From Oceaniferula marina (GTDB lineage Bacteria; Verrucomicrobiota; Verrucomicrobiia; Verrucomicrobiales; Akkermansiaceae), in NCBI RefSeq assembly GCF_013391475.1, contig NZ_JACBAZ010000017.1, forward strand, positions 1-32,801: a DNA stretch of 32,801 nt, given 5' to 3'. Positions 27,373 through 32,801 of this stretch are shown piece by piece. The notes below the pieces were generated by a model, which had not been told where the DNA came from, searched no databases, and saw nothing but the letters and a program-made list of their open reading frames with translations. The position numbers and the translations under genes were made by a program. Position 1 is the stretch's first letter; each line of letters opens with the position of its first letter.

Positions 27373-28608
27373 ATGAGCGATTCTTCGTCAAAACCATCCA
27401 CGCCCAAAAAACGTAAACGCGTCAACGTCCGCCGCCCCGACGTCATGACCTTGGTGCAAAATGAAGTAGAACAACACTACCGCTCATCCATCGTCGAAAA
27501 AATCCTTGGCCAAGGCGGAGAACTCACCATCGGAAATACCACCATCCGACTCGCTAAAAAATTCGGGTTCTGCTACGGCGTCGAACGCGCCATCGACCTC
27601 GCCTATGCCACCCGCAAGGTCTTCCCTGATCAACGCATCTTTCTCATCGGAGAAATCATCCACAACCCGGAAGTCAACAAACAACTCCGCGACATGGGGA
27701 TCGTCTCTCTTCCCTGGAAACGCATGGGTGAAGAATACAACGACCTCAATGAAGAAGATGTCGTCATCGTCCCCGCATTCGGAGCCCCAACATCCTTCAT
27801 GGACCGACTGGCCGAAATCGGATGCCACGTCATCGACACAACCTGCGGGGACGTCATGAAAGTCTGGCGCCGCGTCCGCGACTACGCAAAAAAACAAGTC
27901 ACCTCCATCATCCACGGCAAAGCAGACCACGAGGAAACCAGAGCAACAGCCTCACGCGCGCTCGGATCCGATAACAACGGCCATTACCTCATCATCCTCA
28001 CCACCAAAGACGCAGACGAAGTCTGCGACTACATCCGGGGAAATGGCGACCGTCAGGCATTTCTCGACAAATTCGCCGACGCCTACTCGCCAGGATTCGA
28101 CCCGGATATCCACTTAAGTCAGGTCGGGGTCGCCAACCAAACCACCATGCTGCAAAGCGAAACCGAAGACCTACAGCAACGCATTCGACAAGCCGTCATC
28201 GACCGCGACGGGCACCAAGAAAACTACCACGTTTTCGACACCATCTGCGGGGCTACTCAGGAACGTCAAAATGCCCTCTTCGGCATGCTCGATAGCAAGG
28301 ACAAGCCCCCGATGGACCTCCTCCTCGTCGTCGGTGGATACAACAGCTCCAACACCACACACCTCGCAGAAATAGGGCAGGAAAACCTACCCACATTTTT
28401 CATCCGCAACGCCAAGTGCATGGAATCATTGGAGCACATCCTTCACTACGACCTAGAACACAAAGCCGAGGTCAAAAGCGATTACCCCGACTTCCTACTC
28501 AAAGACAAACCCGTTATTATCGGAGTCACCGCCGGAGCATCCTGCCCGAACAACCTGATCGAGTCCACCATCGTCAGGACACTCGAAATGCGAGGCGTCA
28601 AACTCTAG
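27373..28608 (+). CDS. ispH: 4-hydroxy-3-methylbut-2-enyl diphosphate reductase
   Basis: This 411-residue IspH (LytB) is the last enzyme of the MEP isoprenoid pathway, an iron-sulfur protein that makes IPP and DMAPP. The three cluster cysteines are visible: Cys67 in KKFGFCYGVERA, Cys158 in DTTCGDVMKVW and Cys292 in FDTICGATQERQ. Other landmarks are IGEIIHNPEV, VGGYNSSNTTHLAEI and the C-terminal GVTAGASCPNNLIE. It is about 90 residues longer than the E. coli enzyme, with a basic N-terminal extension (about 1-60) and an insertion in the middle, as in the longer bacterial and plant-type forms. It is the last ordinary chromosomal gene before the integron array. Confidence 0.93.
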   Translation: MSDSSSKPSTPKKRKRVNVRRPDVMTLVQNEVEQHYRSSIVEKILGQGGELTIGNTTIRLAKKFGFCYGVERAIDLAYATRKVFPDQRIFLIGEIIHNPEVNKQLRDMGIVSLPWKRMGEEYNDLNEEDVVIVPAFGAPTSFMDRLAEIGCHVIDTTCGDVMKVWRRVRDYAKKQVTSIIHGKADHEETRATASRALGSDNNGHYLIILTTKDADEVCDYIRGNGDRQAFLDKFADAYSPGFDPDIHLSQVGVANQTTMLQSETEDLQQRIRQAVIDRDGHQENYHVFDTICGATQERQNALFGMLDSKDKPPMDLLLVVGGYNSSNTTHLAEIGQENLPTFFIRNAKCMESLEHILHYDLEHKAEVKSDYPDFLLKDKPVIIGVTAGASCPNNLIESTIVRTLEMRGVKL

Positions 28609-28697
28609 ACGACTCAACACTGAGCCGGGTAGAAAAACTCAACAGGGGCCTATCTACGCGTGTAATCTGAGGAGGTTCTGCAAAACTCTCATTTTTT
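28609..28697 (-). other. Junction between ispH and the array; possible cassette remnant
   Basis: Immediately beyond the outermost attC, the minus strand reads GTTCGCTAAAAAATGAGAG, the same A-rich ATG context found at the start of other cassettes here. The frame stops after 12 codons, and the sequence then runs into the end of ispH. This looks like the truncated beginning of a further cassette that has lost its rest. Confidence 0.35.
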
Positions 28698-28907
28698 AGC
28701 GAACGTCAAACTCCTCGGCAGCGATAAGAACGAAAAATCAACAAATTAAAAATACAAACGCCAGAGACCACAAGCTGTCGCAAAGTTGATGATACTTAAA
28801 ATGCTGATGTGTCGCTTCACGGTGAAATGAATAGATTTCCTTTTGATAAACAGAAACAAAAGCTGGCCGGTCAGCTGTTGGGGATCGGGTGTAGCGATTC
28901 GTTTTAC
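28698..28907 (-). repeat. attC site A, degenerate, with an internal insertion
   Basis: The left half (AGCGAACGTC ... CGGCAGCGATAAG) matches the left ends of the other sites. The right half (GCTGGCCGGTCAGCTG ... ATCGGGTGTAGCGATTC) matches the right part of site F. Between them lie roughly 85 extra bases, giving about 210 in total. The right core GTTTTAC is diverged. Only 44 bases separate it from site B, so no gene goes with it. Confidence 0.6.
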
Positions 28908-28951
28908 CTTTTTTTTATTCTAAGCCTTTAAGACGAAGAAGCTCTCTGACA

Positions 28952-29022
28952 TCACAACGTAAACAATCTAAACCACGCCGCCATCAACCCGATAAAATAA
29001 GTCATACTGCGACTTGTTCGAA
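28952..29022 (-). repeat. attC site B, short form
   Basis: This is a 71-base site with left core TCACAAC followed by GTAAAC, and right end CTGCGACTTGTTCGAA. It lies 26 bases past the stop codon of the MoaF-like cassette gene. Its right core GTTCGAA pairs with ATCGAAC at the start of the same cassette (6 of 7). Confidence 0.7.
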
Positions 29023-29048
29023 GCTCTTCAATTGAGTCTGGCTATAGC

Positions 29049-29516
29049 CTATTCCGACGGACGCTTGACGTTCTTTACACTGGCCTCTTTAAAGTGGATC
29101 ATCTCAGCACTTGTTCCATAACGAAGGATTGCGGTCGAATACAGAGCTTTGTTTTTTAGGTCGATGATGAGGCTGGTGAAATCGGGCTTTTTCGGTTCAT
29201 GCCAGTTCACCATATACAAGTCATCTCCGATGCTCCTTGATTGATACGGTATGCCTTCTCCCTTATTCCCTTTTCGTGGACCAACGACCCATTCGTATCT
29301 CACTTTGCCTTCGTTGAAAGCGATTTCGAGACCGCTCCCATCTTCGTAGAAGTATTGAAAACTGATACCATCCATTAGGTGTTCTGAGTCGAGATACTGC
29401 TGCACATGGTTCGGCACGGCTTTCTTTTTAGGCGTATCTTCACCCGATAGCGGCTGGGCAACTGCACCGAATATCGCAAAAATGACTACGGTAGGGATTC
29501 TGATTTTTAGTTTCAT
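29049..29516 (-). CDS. Cassette gene: exported MoaF / phenolic-acid-decarboxylase-like protein
   Basis: This 155-residue protein has a signal peptide (VVIFAIFGAVAQPLSGE) and one small beta-rich domain. The pattern FQYFYEDGSGLEIAFNEG, then KVRYEWVVGPRKG, then DDLYMVNWHEP and TSLIIDLKNKALYST, is that of the lipocalin-like MoaF / phenolic acid decarboxylase fold. Those proteins have a Y/W-rich strand, a G-x-x-G turn and VNW-E before the closing strands. Catalysis is not implied, since the substrate residues cannot be judged by eye. The gene lies between attC sites B and C in cassette orientation. Upstream is only a weak AGAAAG, so expression may depend on read-through from the array. Confidence 0.7.
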   Translation of the reverse strand: MKLKIRIPTVVIFAIFGAVAQPLSGEDTPKKKAVPNHVQQYLDSEHLMDGISFQYFYEDGSGLEIAFNEGKVRYEWVVGPRKGNKGEGIPYQSRSIGDDLYMVNWHEPKKPDFTSLIIDLKNKALYSTAILRYGTSAEMIHFKEASVKNVKRPSE

Positions 29517-29537
29517 GTGGTTTCTTTCTGGTTATTT

Positions 29538-29656
29538 ATCGAACGTAAAGCTCAACCGCCCCCGAGTCAACGGTCATAGGCTGAGCAAGATTGTTTCGTG
29601 TAAACCCGAACTGGTGTCGAGCGAGGTTAGCGGTCGGATGCAGCGACTTGTGATGC
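29538..29656 (-). repeat. attC site C
   Basis: Left core ATCGAAC, followed by GTAAAGCTCAACCG. Right end CAGCGACTTGTGATGCCCAA, in which the expected GTTAGCC core is disturbed by a small change. The middle of the site differs from the D/G/H class. It lies 51 bases past the end of the DUF2200 cassette gene. Confidence 0.65.
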
Positions 29657-29707
29657 CCAATTTTTAATCGTGTTGGGATATCCTCTCAACATGAATGTGT
29701 AACCATA

Positions 29708-30057
29708 TCACGAACGAAGTATCTTCTCGATCGTCTTACCCTGAGCCAGCTCATCGACGAGCTTATCCAAATATCGAATCTTACGCATTAGAGGATCCTC
29801 TACATCTTCAATCCTCACTCCACATACTACACCCTGAATAAGATTACAATTCGGGTTCATGCATGGTGCTTCAGAAAAAAGGTCGCAAAGTCACTCAGCT
29901 GTTCAATGCGCTCTTCTAAACCATCTTGGTCATAGCCAGTGAGCCATAAAATACATTGATCGACCTCGTCTTTCGATCGACCTTTTTTCTCCGCCTTCTT
30001 GACATACATTGGGTATACTTTAGCAAACGGCATTGAAAATATTGGATGTGTCGACAT
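29708..30057 (-). pseudogene. Cassette gene: DUF2200 protein, interrupted by a -1 frameshift in a T6 run
   Basis: The first frame (30057-29857) gives 66 residues that match the start of DUF2200 proteins: FAKVYPMYVKKAEKKGRSKD, then EVDQCILWLTGYDQDGLEER. It leaves the family after FATFF. One base back, the other frame continues exactly as the family does: [20 protein letters not shown], then [35 protein letters not shown] and a stop at 29708. The break is at six T (minus strand; A run 29875-29880), and seven would restore about 116 residues, the usual family length. It could be a true frameshift mutation, a sequencing error in the homopolymer, or slippage-dependent expression. Unlike its neighbours, this cassette has a good ribosome binding site (AGGAG, 8 bases before ATG). 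The function of DUF2200 is unknown. Confidence 0.85.
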
Positions 30058-30109
30058 GATTCTTCTCCTATAGGGGTGCTATATTGTTTCGATCTACAAA
30101 TTTTTTATT

Positions 30110-30234
30110 GGCTAACGTAAAGCACACCGGCAGTGATCAGGCGCCAACATACGAATTAAAGATACAATGTCGTAACCGGGTTACCGTCGCAAACTCGACA
30201 GCTACTAGCTGTCGGGGGCTGTGACTTGTTCGGT
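30110..30234 (-). repeat. attC site D
   Basis: This 125-base site has left core GGCTAAC and right core GTTCGGT. The right core is the exact reverse complement of ACCGAAC, the first bases of its own cassette at 30538-30544. The middle contains CGACAGCTACTAGCTGTCG, shared with sites G and H. The neighbouring gene's last codons extend into the right end of the site. Confidence 0.88.
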
Positions 30235-30528
30235 CTGATTTTTTATTGTCATTGGCTTTGGAAAAACCACTAAAATTAAAATCAAAAAAGCTAAGAAACC
30301 AGCAGGATAAACGAATATTCCAGGATGCCACTTTTCAATGCTATCGATTCGTTCATTTAGAATCCCAACTACTCCGTCACACAATTCGAATAATGCGATA
30401 GCAGAAGTAATCGCAGTAATTAAAAGGACAATATTCTCACTGCTCTTTGAATAGTGAATACCTCTAGTTGACCTATAATACATCAAACGTGATATAAAGA
30501 TGAACAATATTGCGATGCCGTATATCAT
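30205..30528 (-). CDS. Cassette gene: small three-helix membrane protein
   Basis: This 107-residue protein has three hydrophobic segments: MIYGIAILFIFISRLMYY at the N terminus, ENIVLLITAITSAIALFELC in the middle and YPAGFLAFLILILVVFP near the end. I recognise no family. The start at ATG 30528 is preferred. A longer frame from 30612 exists, but its first 28 codons are simply attC site E read as protein. The start context is GGTAATAAAAAAATG, with no Shine-Dalgarno sequence. The stop codon lies inside attC D, so the gene and recombination site overlap by about 30 bases. Confidence 0.72.
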   Translation of the reverse strand: MIYGIAILFIFISRLMYYRSTRGIHYSKSSENIVLLITAITSAIALFELCDGVVGILNERIDSIEKWHPGIFVYPAGFLAFLILILVVFPKPMTIKNQTEQVTAPDS

Positions 30529-30537
30529 TTTTTTATT

Positions 30538-30654
30538 ACCGAACGTCTTAGTGGAGGTAGCCGCGGACTCAAGCCTTGATCGACCAGAAGCTCGACCGGA
30601 GGGAGCGAACAAGGATCAGCTATGGCCGCGCTTACCTCCCACGACTTGTTCTGC
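30538..30654 (-). repeat. attC site E
   Basis: This 117-base site has left core ACCGAAC and right core GTTCTGC. Its arms form an unusually strong imperfect palindrome: GTGGAGGTAGCCGCGG near the left end against CCGCGCTTACCTCCCAC near the right. The middle sequence is unrelated to the other sites here, which suggests the cassette came from another integron. Confidence 0.8.
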
Positions 30655-30656
30655 AT

Positions 30657-31166
30657 TTAGTTACTTTCGGAATCAGCTTCGATTGGCGATCCTCGCTTTG
30701 CATATCTCGCCCGCTCTAGCTCCATAGCATGAAACAGAGCGGGATTGGTGGCCTTGATTCGTATCCGCTCGGCTTGGGAAAGGTCTCGGTAGCGAAACCG
30801 CAAATTGAGGCTGAAGGGTAAATGTTCCAGCTCCTCTTTATGAAGCTTCGAAATGATCTCGGCCAGTCGCTCGTCTGGCATTAGGTTTGCCAGCTTCGCT
30901 CCGACAACCCAGGATTCCTCACCAGCAGCACCATCAAAATTGCCGTTCGCATAGAACCATATGAGGAGTTTCCAGGACTTCACTTGCCGGGACTTATTGT
31001 GTTCGTCTAAGCAGTTCTTCATGACTTTAGTGAAATCAATCCCAAGCGGCTTTGCGGCCGAGACAATGTCACCATCCTCAACTGCTCGCAGAAAATCAGC
31101 CTTTTGATCTGCTTGCAGAGATGAAATCATGAGGGTGACGATTAATACGGTTGTGAGTGAATTCAT
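30657..31166 (-). CDS. Cassette gene: exported protein of unknown function
   Basis: This 169-residue protein starts with a signal peptide (LTTVLIVTLMISSLQAD) and is otherwise soluble and largely helical. The middle reads KKADFLRAVEDGD-like and then WKLLIWFYANGNFDGAAGEE and LANLMPDERLAEIISKLHKE. The C terminus is charged (FHAMELERARYAKRGSP). I recognise no family. The gene begins 5 bases after the attC F core (GTCTGCAAAATATG), without a ribosome binding site. Its stop codon is immediately past the right core of attC E, so there is almost no spare sequence in the cassette. Confidence 0.75.
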   Translation of the reverse strand: MNSLTTVLIVTLMISSLQADQKADFLRAVEDGDIVSAAKPLGIDFTKVMKNCLDEHNKSRQVKSWKLLIWFYANGNFDGAAGEESWVVGAKLANLMPDERLAEIISKLHKEELEHLPFSLNLRFRYRDLSQAERIRIKATNPALFHAMELERARYAKRGSPIEADSESN

Positions 31167-31170
31167 ATTT

Positions 31171-31296
31171 TGCAGACGTAAAGCACACCGGCCATGATGT
31201 AATGGTCGATAGCCTGATTAAAGTTTCAATGTTCTATAGTAGTAGTAAAACCTGGCTGGTCAGCTACTAATGGTCGGGAGCTACGACTTGTCAGCT
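31171..31296 (-). repeat. attC site F
   Basis: This 126-base site has left core TGCAGAC, which looks like GCAGAAC with one base lost, and right core GTCAGCT (GTTAGCT with one change). Its middle (GATTAAAGTTTCAAT, then GTCAGCTACTAATGGTCGG) is shared with site I and with the right half of site A. Confidence 0.8.
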
Positions 31297-31583
31297 CAAT
31301 TTTTGATTCCTTGTGAATCAGTGCCTTCATCGGAAGCAATACGGTTCTCGAGGGAATCGTAGCCTGCTATCCAATTCAAGATGGACTGAATTGGTCGAAC
31401 CGAAAACCAAGAACATGTCAACGCATATAGGAAAAATAGACTTAAAAATAATGAAAATACAGCAATATTCTCCTGATTAAAAATCAAACTCAATATAAAA
31501 CCAAGAATGCTGAAACCGCTTAACAGGCTGCTTGCAATGATTTTGGCCCCAGCTTTCACTTCCTCCAATGATGTAGTGCTCAT
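31296..31583 (-). CDS. Cassette gene: small two-helix membrane protein
   Basis: This 95-residue protein has two long hydrophobic helices (IIASSLLSGFSILGFILSLI and AVFSLFLSLFFLYALTCSWF), a short acidic N terminus (TTSLEEVKAGAK) and a hydrophilic tail. I recognise no family. The start at ATG 31583 is preferred over an in-frame ATG at 31622, which lies in attC G. The context is GCTTAAAAAATATG, again A-rich with no Shine-Dalgarno sequence. The stop codon overlaps the right core of attC F by one base. Confidence 0.72.
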   Translation of the reverse strand: MSTTSLEEVKAGAKIIASSLLSGFSILGFILSLIFNQENIAVFSLFLSLFFLYALTCSWFSVRPIQSILNWIAGYDSLENRIASDEGTDSQGIKN

Positions 31584-31591
31584 ATTTTTTA

Positions 31592-31717
31592 AGCTAACGT
31601 AAAGTTCACCGGCAGCGAGCATGCGCCGATATACGAATTATAGATACAATGCCGTAAAAGGGTTACCTGTCGCAAACTCGACAGCTACTAGCTGTCGGGT
31701 GCTGCGACTTGTTCTGC
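31592..31717 (-). repeat. attC site G
   Basis: This 126-base site has left core AGCTAAC and right core GTTCTGC. The right core is the exact reverse complement of GCAGAAC, the first bases of its own cassette (31921-31927). It is close in sequence to sites D and H over its whole length. Confidence 0.88.
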
Positions 31718-31920
31718 CGATTAGTTCCCCCCGCTTTTCTGGTTGCTTTCAAGAGCGACTCGGAATCAACCTTTCTTGCTCTCAATTTATGAAGCGTGAC
31801 ACCCGAATTCGTGTGCCTTCCAAGGAAAGCCGATAAATAACCTGAGCAATCAAACTTATGGTTTCAACCTTCGAGCCGATTCGGAATTATCAACCTTTCT
31901 GGAAGTGCTGAGTTTTTTTT
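31718..31920 (-). other. Cassette without a recognisable gene, containing a direct repeat
   Basis: This is the roughly 200-base payload between attC G and attC H. The minus strand contains no ATG at all. The only long open frame there (64 codons, running into attC G) has no ATG to start it. Two related copies of a 24-28 base segment lie in direct orientation, at 31753-31776 and 31873-31900, sharing GAGC-GA-TCGGAAT and then TCAACCTTTCT. The cassette may encode an RNA, carry a promoter, or be the eroded remains of a gene. Confidence 0.6.
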
Positions 31921-32045
31921 GCAGAACGTAAAGTTCACCGGCAGCGATCAGGCGTCGATATGCGAATTAAAGATACAATGTCGTAATAAGGTTACCGTCG
32001 CAAACTCGACAGCTACTAGCTGTCGGGTGCTGCGACTTGTTAGCC
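31921..32045 (-). repeat. attC site H
   Basis: This 125-base site has left core GCAGAAC and right core GTTAGCC. The right core is the exact reverse complement of GGCTAAC, the first bases of its own cassette (32658-32664). The body is nearly the same as in sites D and G, including CGACAGCTACTAGCTGTCGG. Confidence 0.9.
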
Positions 32046-32052
32046 CAATTTT

Positions 32053-32652
32053 TTAGTTCTCTTGGGGAATCCAGCCTTCCTTATGGTAGTAGAGAAAATC
32101 ATGCTCGTCAGGGCAACGCCCCCAAAAATAATTACGGTCTGGATGACTAGTAGTCCCACCCCAAAAGGCTGGATTCAACTCCTTTTTACAGGTGGGGCAA
32201 TTCAAATCAAGTGGAGCGACGGTATCTTGAGCTTCCCAATATGAACGGTAATACTGAATCTTCTTAGCAAGCTCAACAGGTTCACCACGGAGTCTTCGAT
32301 TCACAGCATACAAAACGATACTCGATAAATCATCTCGATGGTAAATCCCCTGTCGTATTAAATACAACCTAACCTCAGAATCAGTGCGATTAAGGTCACC
32401 ATTACGAAGGCTCAGTCCCATACCGAAGTGGTCAATCATATCATCCCCATTATCAGACTCTTTGATTATCTTCTTCGTCTCATCGGGCATTTGATCAATT
32501 ATCACAGAAATTAGCTCTTCAAATTCTTGAGGCAGTAAATCCCCTTGTTTGAGGGTAGACGGTTGAACTAAATCCTGAATTGATCCTTCCTGATTCGTGC
32601 GGTCTTTGCAGGACAAAAGACAGCAGATGGCGATCAGATATGCGATTCTCAT
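32053..32652 (-). CDS. Cassette gene: lipoprotein with DUF6794-like domain and C-terminal Cys pairs
   Basis: This 199-residue protein has a lipoprotein signal (AYLIAICCLLSC, lipobox LLSC with Cys15). The central part, MIDHFGMGLSLRNGDLNR, then YLIRQGIYHRDDLSSIVLYA and RRLRGEPVEL, matches the pattern HFG-G--IRN ... GI-HPDD-S-II ... R-L-G that I associate with DUF6794 proteins, of unknown function. The C terminus contains CPTCKKELNPAFWGG and, later, GRCPDEHDFLYYHKEGW, resembling a small zinc-binding knuckle. The ATG is only 6 bases from the attC I core (GTTAGCCAAAAAATG), with no ribosome binding site. The stop is 8 bases from attC H. Confidence 0.72.
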   Translation of the reverse strand: MRIAYLIAICCLLSCKDRTNQEGSIQDLVQPSTLKQGDLLPQEFEELISVIIDQMPDETKKIIKESDNGDDMIDHFGMGLSLRNGDLNRTDSEVRLYLIRQGIYHRDDLSSIVLYAVNRRLRGEPVELAKKIQYYRSYWEAQDTVAPLDLNCPTCKKELNPAFWGGTTSHPDRNYFWGRCPDEHDFLYYHKEGWIPQEN

Positions 32653-32657
32653 TTTTT

Positions 32658-32783
32658 GGCTAACGTAAAGTTCACCCGTGGCGATGAAACCGTGGATGAA
32701 AAGATTAAAGTTTCAATTTTGATTAACAGTCACAAAACCTGACACCGTAGCTACTAGCCATCGGGTGCAACGTCTTGTTAGGC
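32658..32783 (-). repeat. attC site I
   Basis: This 126-base site has left core GGCTAAC and right core GTTAGGC. It belongs to a cassette whose gene lies beyond the right edge of the window. The middle resembles site F (GATTAAAGTTTCAAT, GTAGCTACTAGCCATCGG). Confidence 0.88.
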
Positions 32784-32801
32784 CTGTTTATTTCTAGAAC
32801 G

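Larger units (their letters stand above)
28698..32801 (-). mobile_element. Integron gene-cassette array (distal part; integrase not in window)
   Basis: Nine attC-like sites (A to I, left to right) alternate with small unrelated genes. Every coding cassette runs on the minus strand with its attC just past its stop codon, the standard cassette polarity. The attI end and integrase would lie to the right, and the far end of the array is at 28698. The region looks more AT-rich than the flanking chromosome. Most sites share AACGTAAAG at one end and GACTTGTT at the other, and sites D, G, H and F, I form two sequence classes, as expected for a sedentary chromosomal integron. The core box of each attC matches the start of its own cassette by complementarity (exact for the cassettes ending in D, G and H). 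Confidence 0.88.

Noticed and set aside
29857-30057. A complete 66-residue protein as first called
   Set aside because: The family continues in the next frame for another 55 residues, so the short frame is the product of a frameshift.
30500-30727. Plus-strand frame of 75 codons over attC E
   Set aside because: It is made of attC sequence plus the antisense of two cassette genes.
31621-31836. Plus-strand frame of 71 codons across attC G and the gene-less cassette
   Set aside because: About half of it is attC sequence, and it runs against the polarity of every other cassette.
28698-32783. CRISPR array, because repeats recur at intervals
   Set aside because: The repeats are about 70-210 bases, imperfect and palindromic, and the spacing is gene-sized and variable with coding content. 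The pattern fits attC sites.

Overview
The window looks like part of a chromosome from a member of the Verrucomicrobiota. This is inferred from gene content: an exported DUF1800 protein paired with a Tat-exported DUF1501 protein, an aerotolerance-type (Bat) operon of VWA/TPR proteins, an extended IspH, exported HtrA-like proteins and a secreted GH20 hexosaminidase. No rRNA gene or other taxonomic marker is present to confirm it.

Layout. 1-697 has no gene but holds a candidate structured minus-strand RNA (345-447) and the terminator of the next operon. 698-2822 (minus) is a two-subunit sodium:solute symporter. 3076-4730 (plus) is ferrochelatase followed by an AcpH-like phosphodiesterase. 4815-10227 (plus) is a DUF1800 / DUF1501 / T2SG-like exported-protein operon. 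10314-13340 (plus) is a tandem pair of HtrA-like proteins, the first with an intact catalytic triad and the second without one. 13340-13756 holds two tandem palindromic MITE-like repeats between convergent genes. 13789-15717 (minus) is an acetyl-CoA hydrolase/transferase fused to a GNAT domain. 15884-22819 (plus) is the Bat operon (DUF58, DUF4381, BatA, fused BatB-BatC, fused BatD-BatE), without a moxR gene beside it. 22885-25233 is the GH20 enzyme. 25318-26427 (minus) is a TlpA/thioredoxin-like protein. 26545-28608 (plus) holds a YwaF-type membrane protein and IspH.

Two items stand out. First, the TlpA-like gene has an in-frame TGA exactly where the first cysteine of the WCGPC active site belongs. 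A GGTC-loop hairpin starts 19 bases beyond that codon, with its apical loop 31 bases beyond it. This fits a selenocysteine codon with a bacterial SECIS element and argues against a broken gene. Second, 28698 to the right edge is an integron cassette array. It contains nine attC-like sites, mostly 115-126 bases, separating small unrelated genes that all lie on the minus strand. For most cassettes the core box of its own attC is the reverse complement of the first bases of that same cassette, as expected for units exchanged as circles. The integrase and attI should lie to the right of the window. The cassettes encode mostly small exported or membrane proteins, a MoaF/phenolic-acid-decarboxylase-like protein, a DUF2200 protein with a homopolymer frameshift, a DUF6794-like lipoprotein and one cassette with no recognisable gene.
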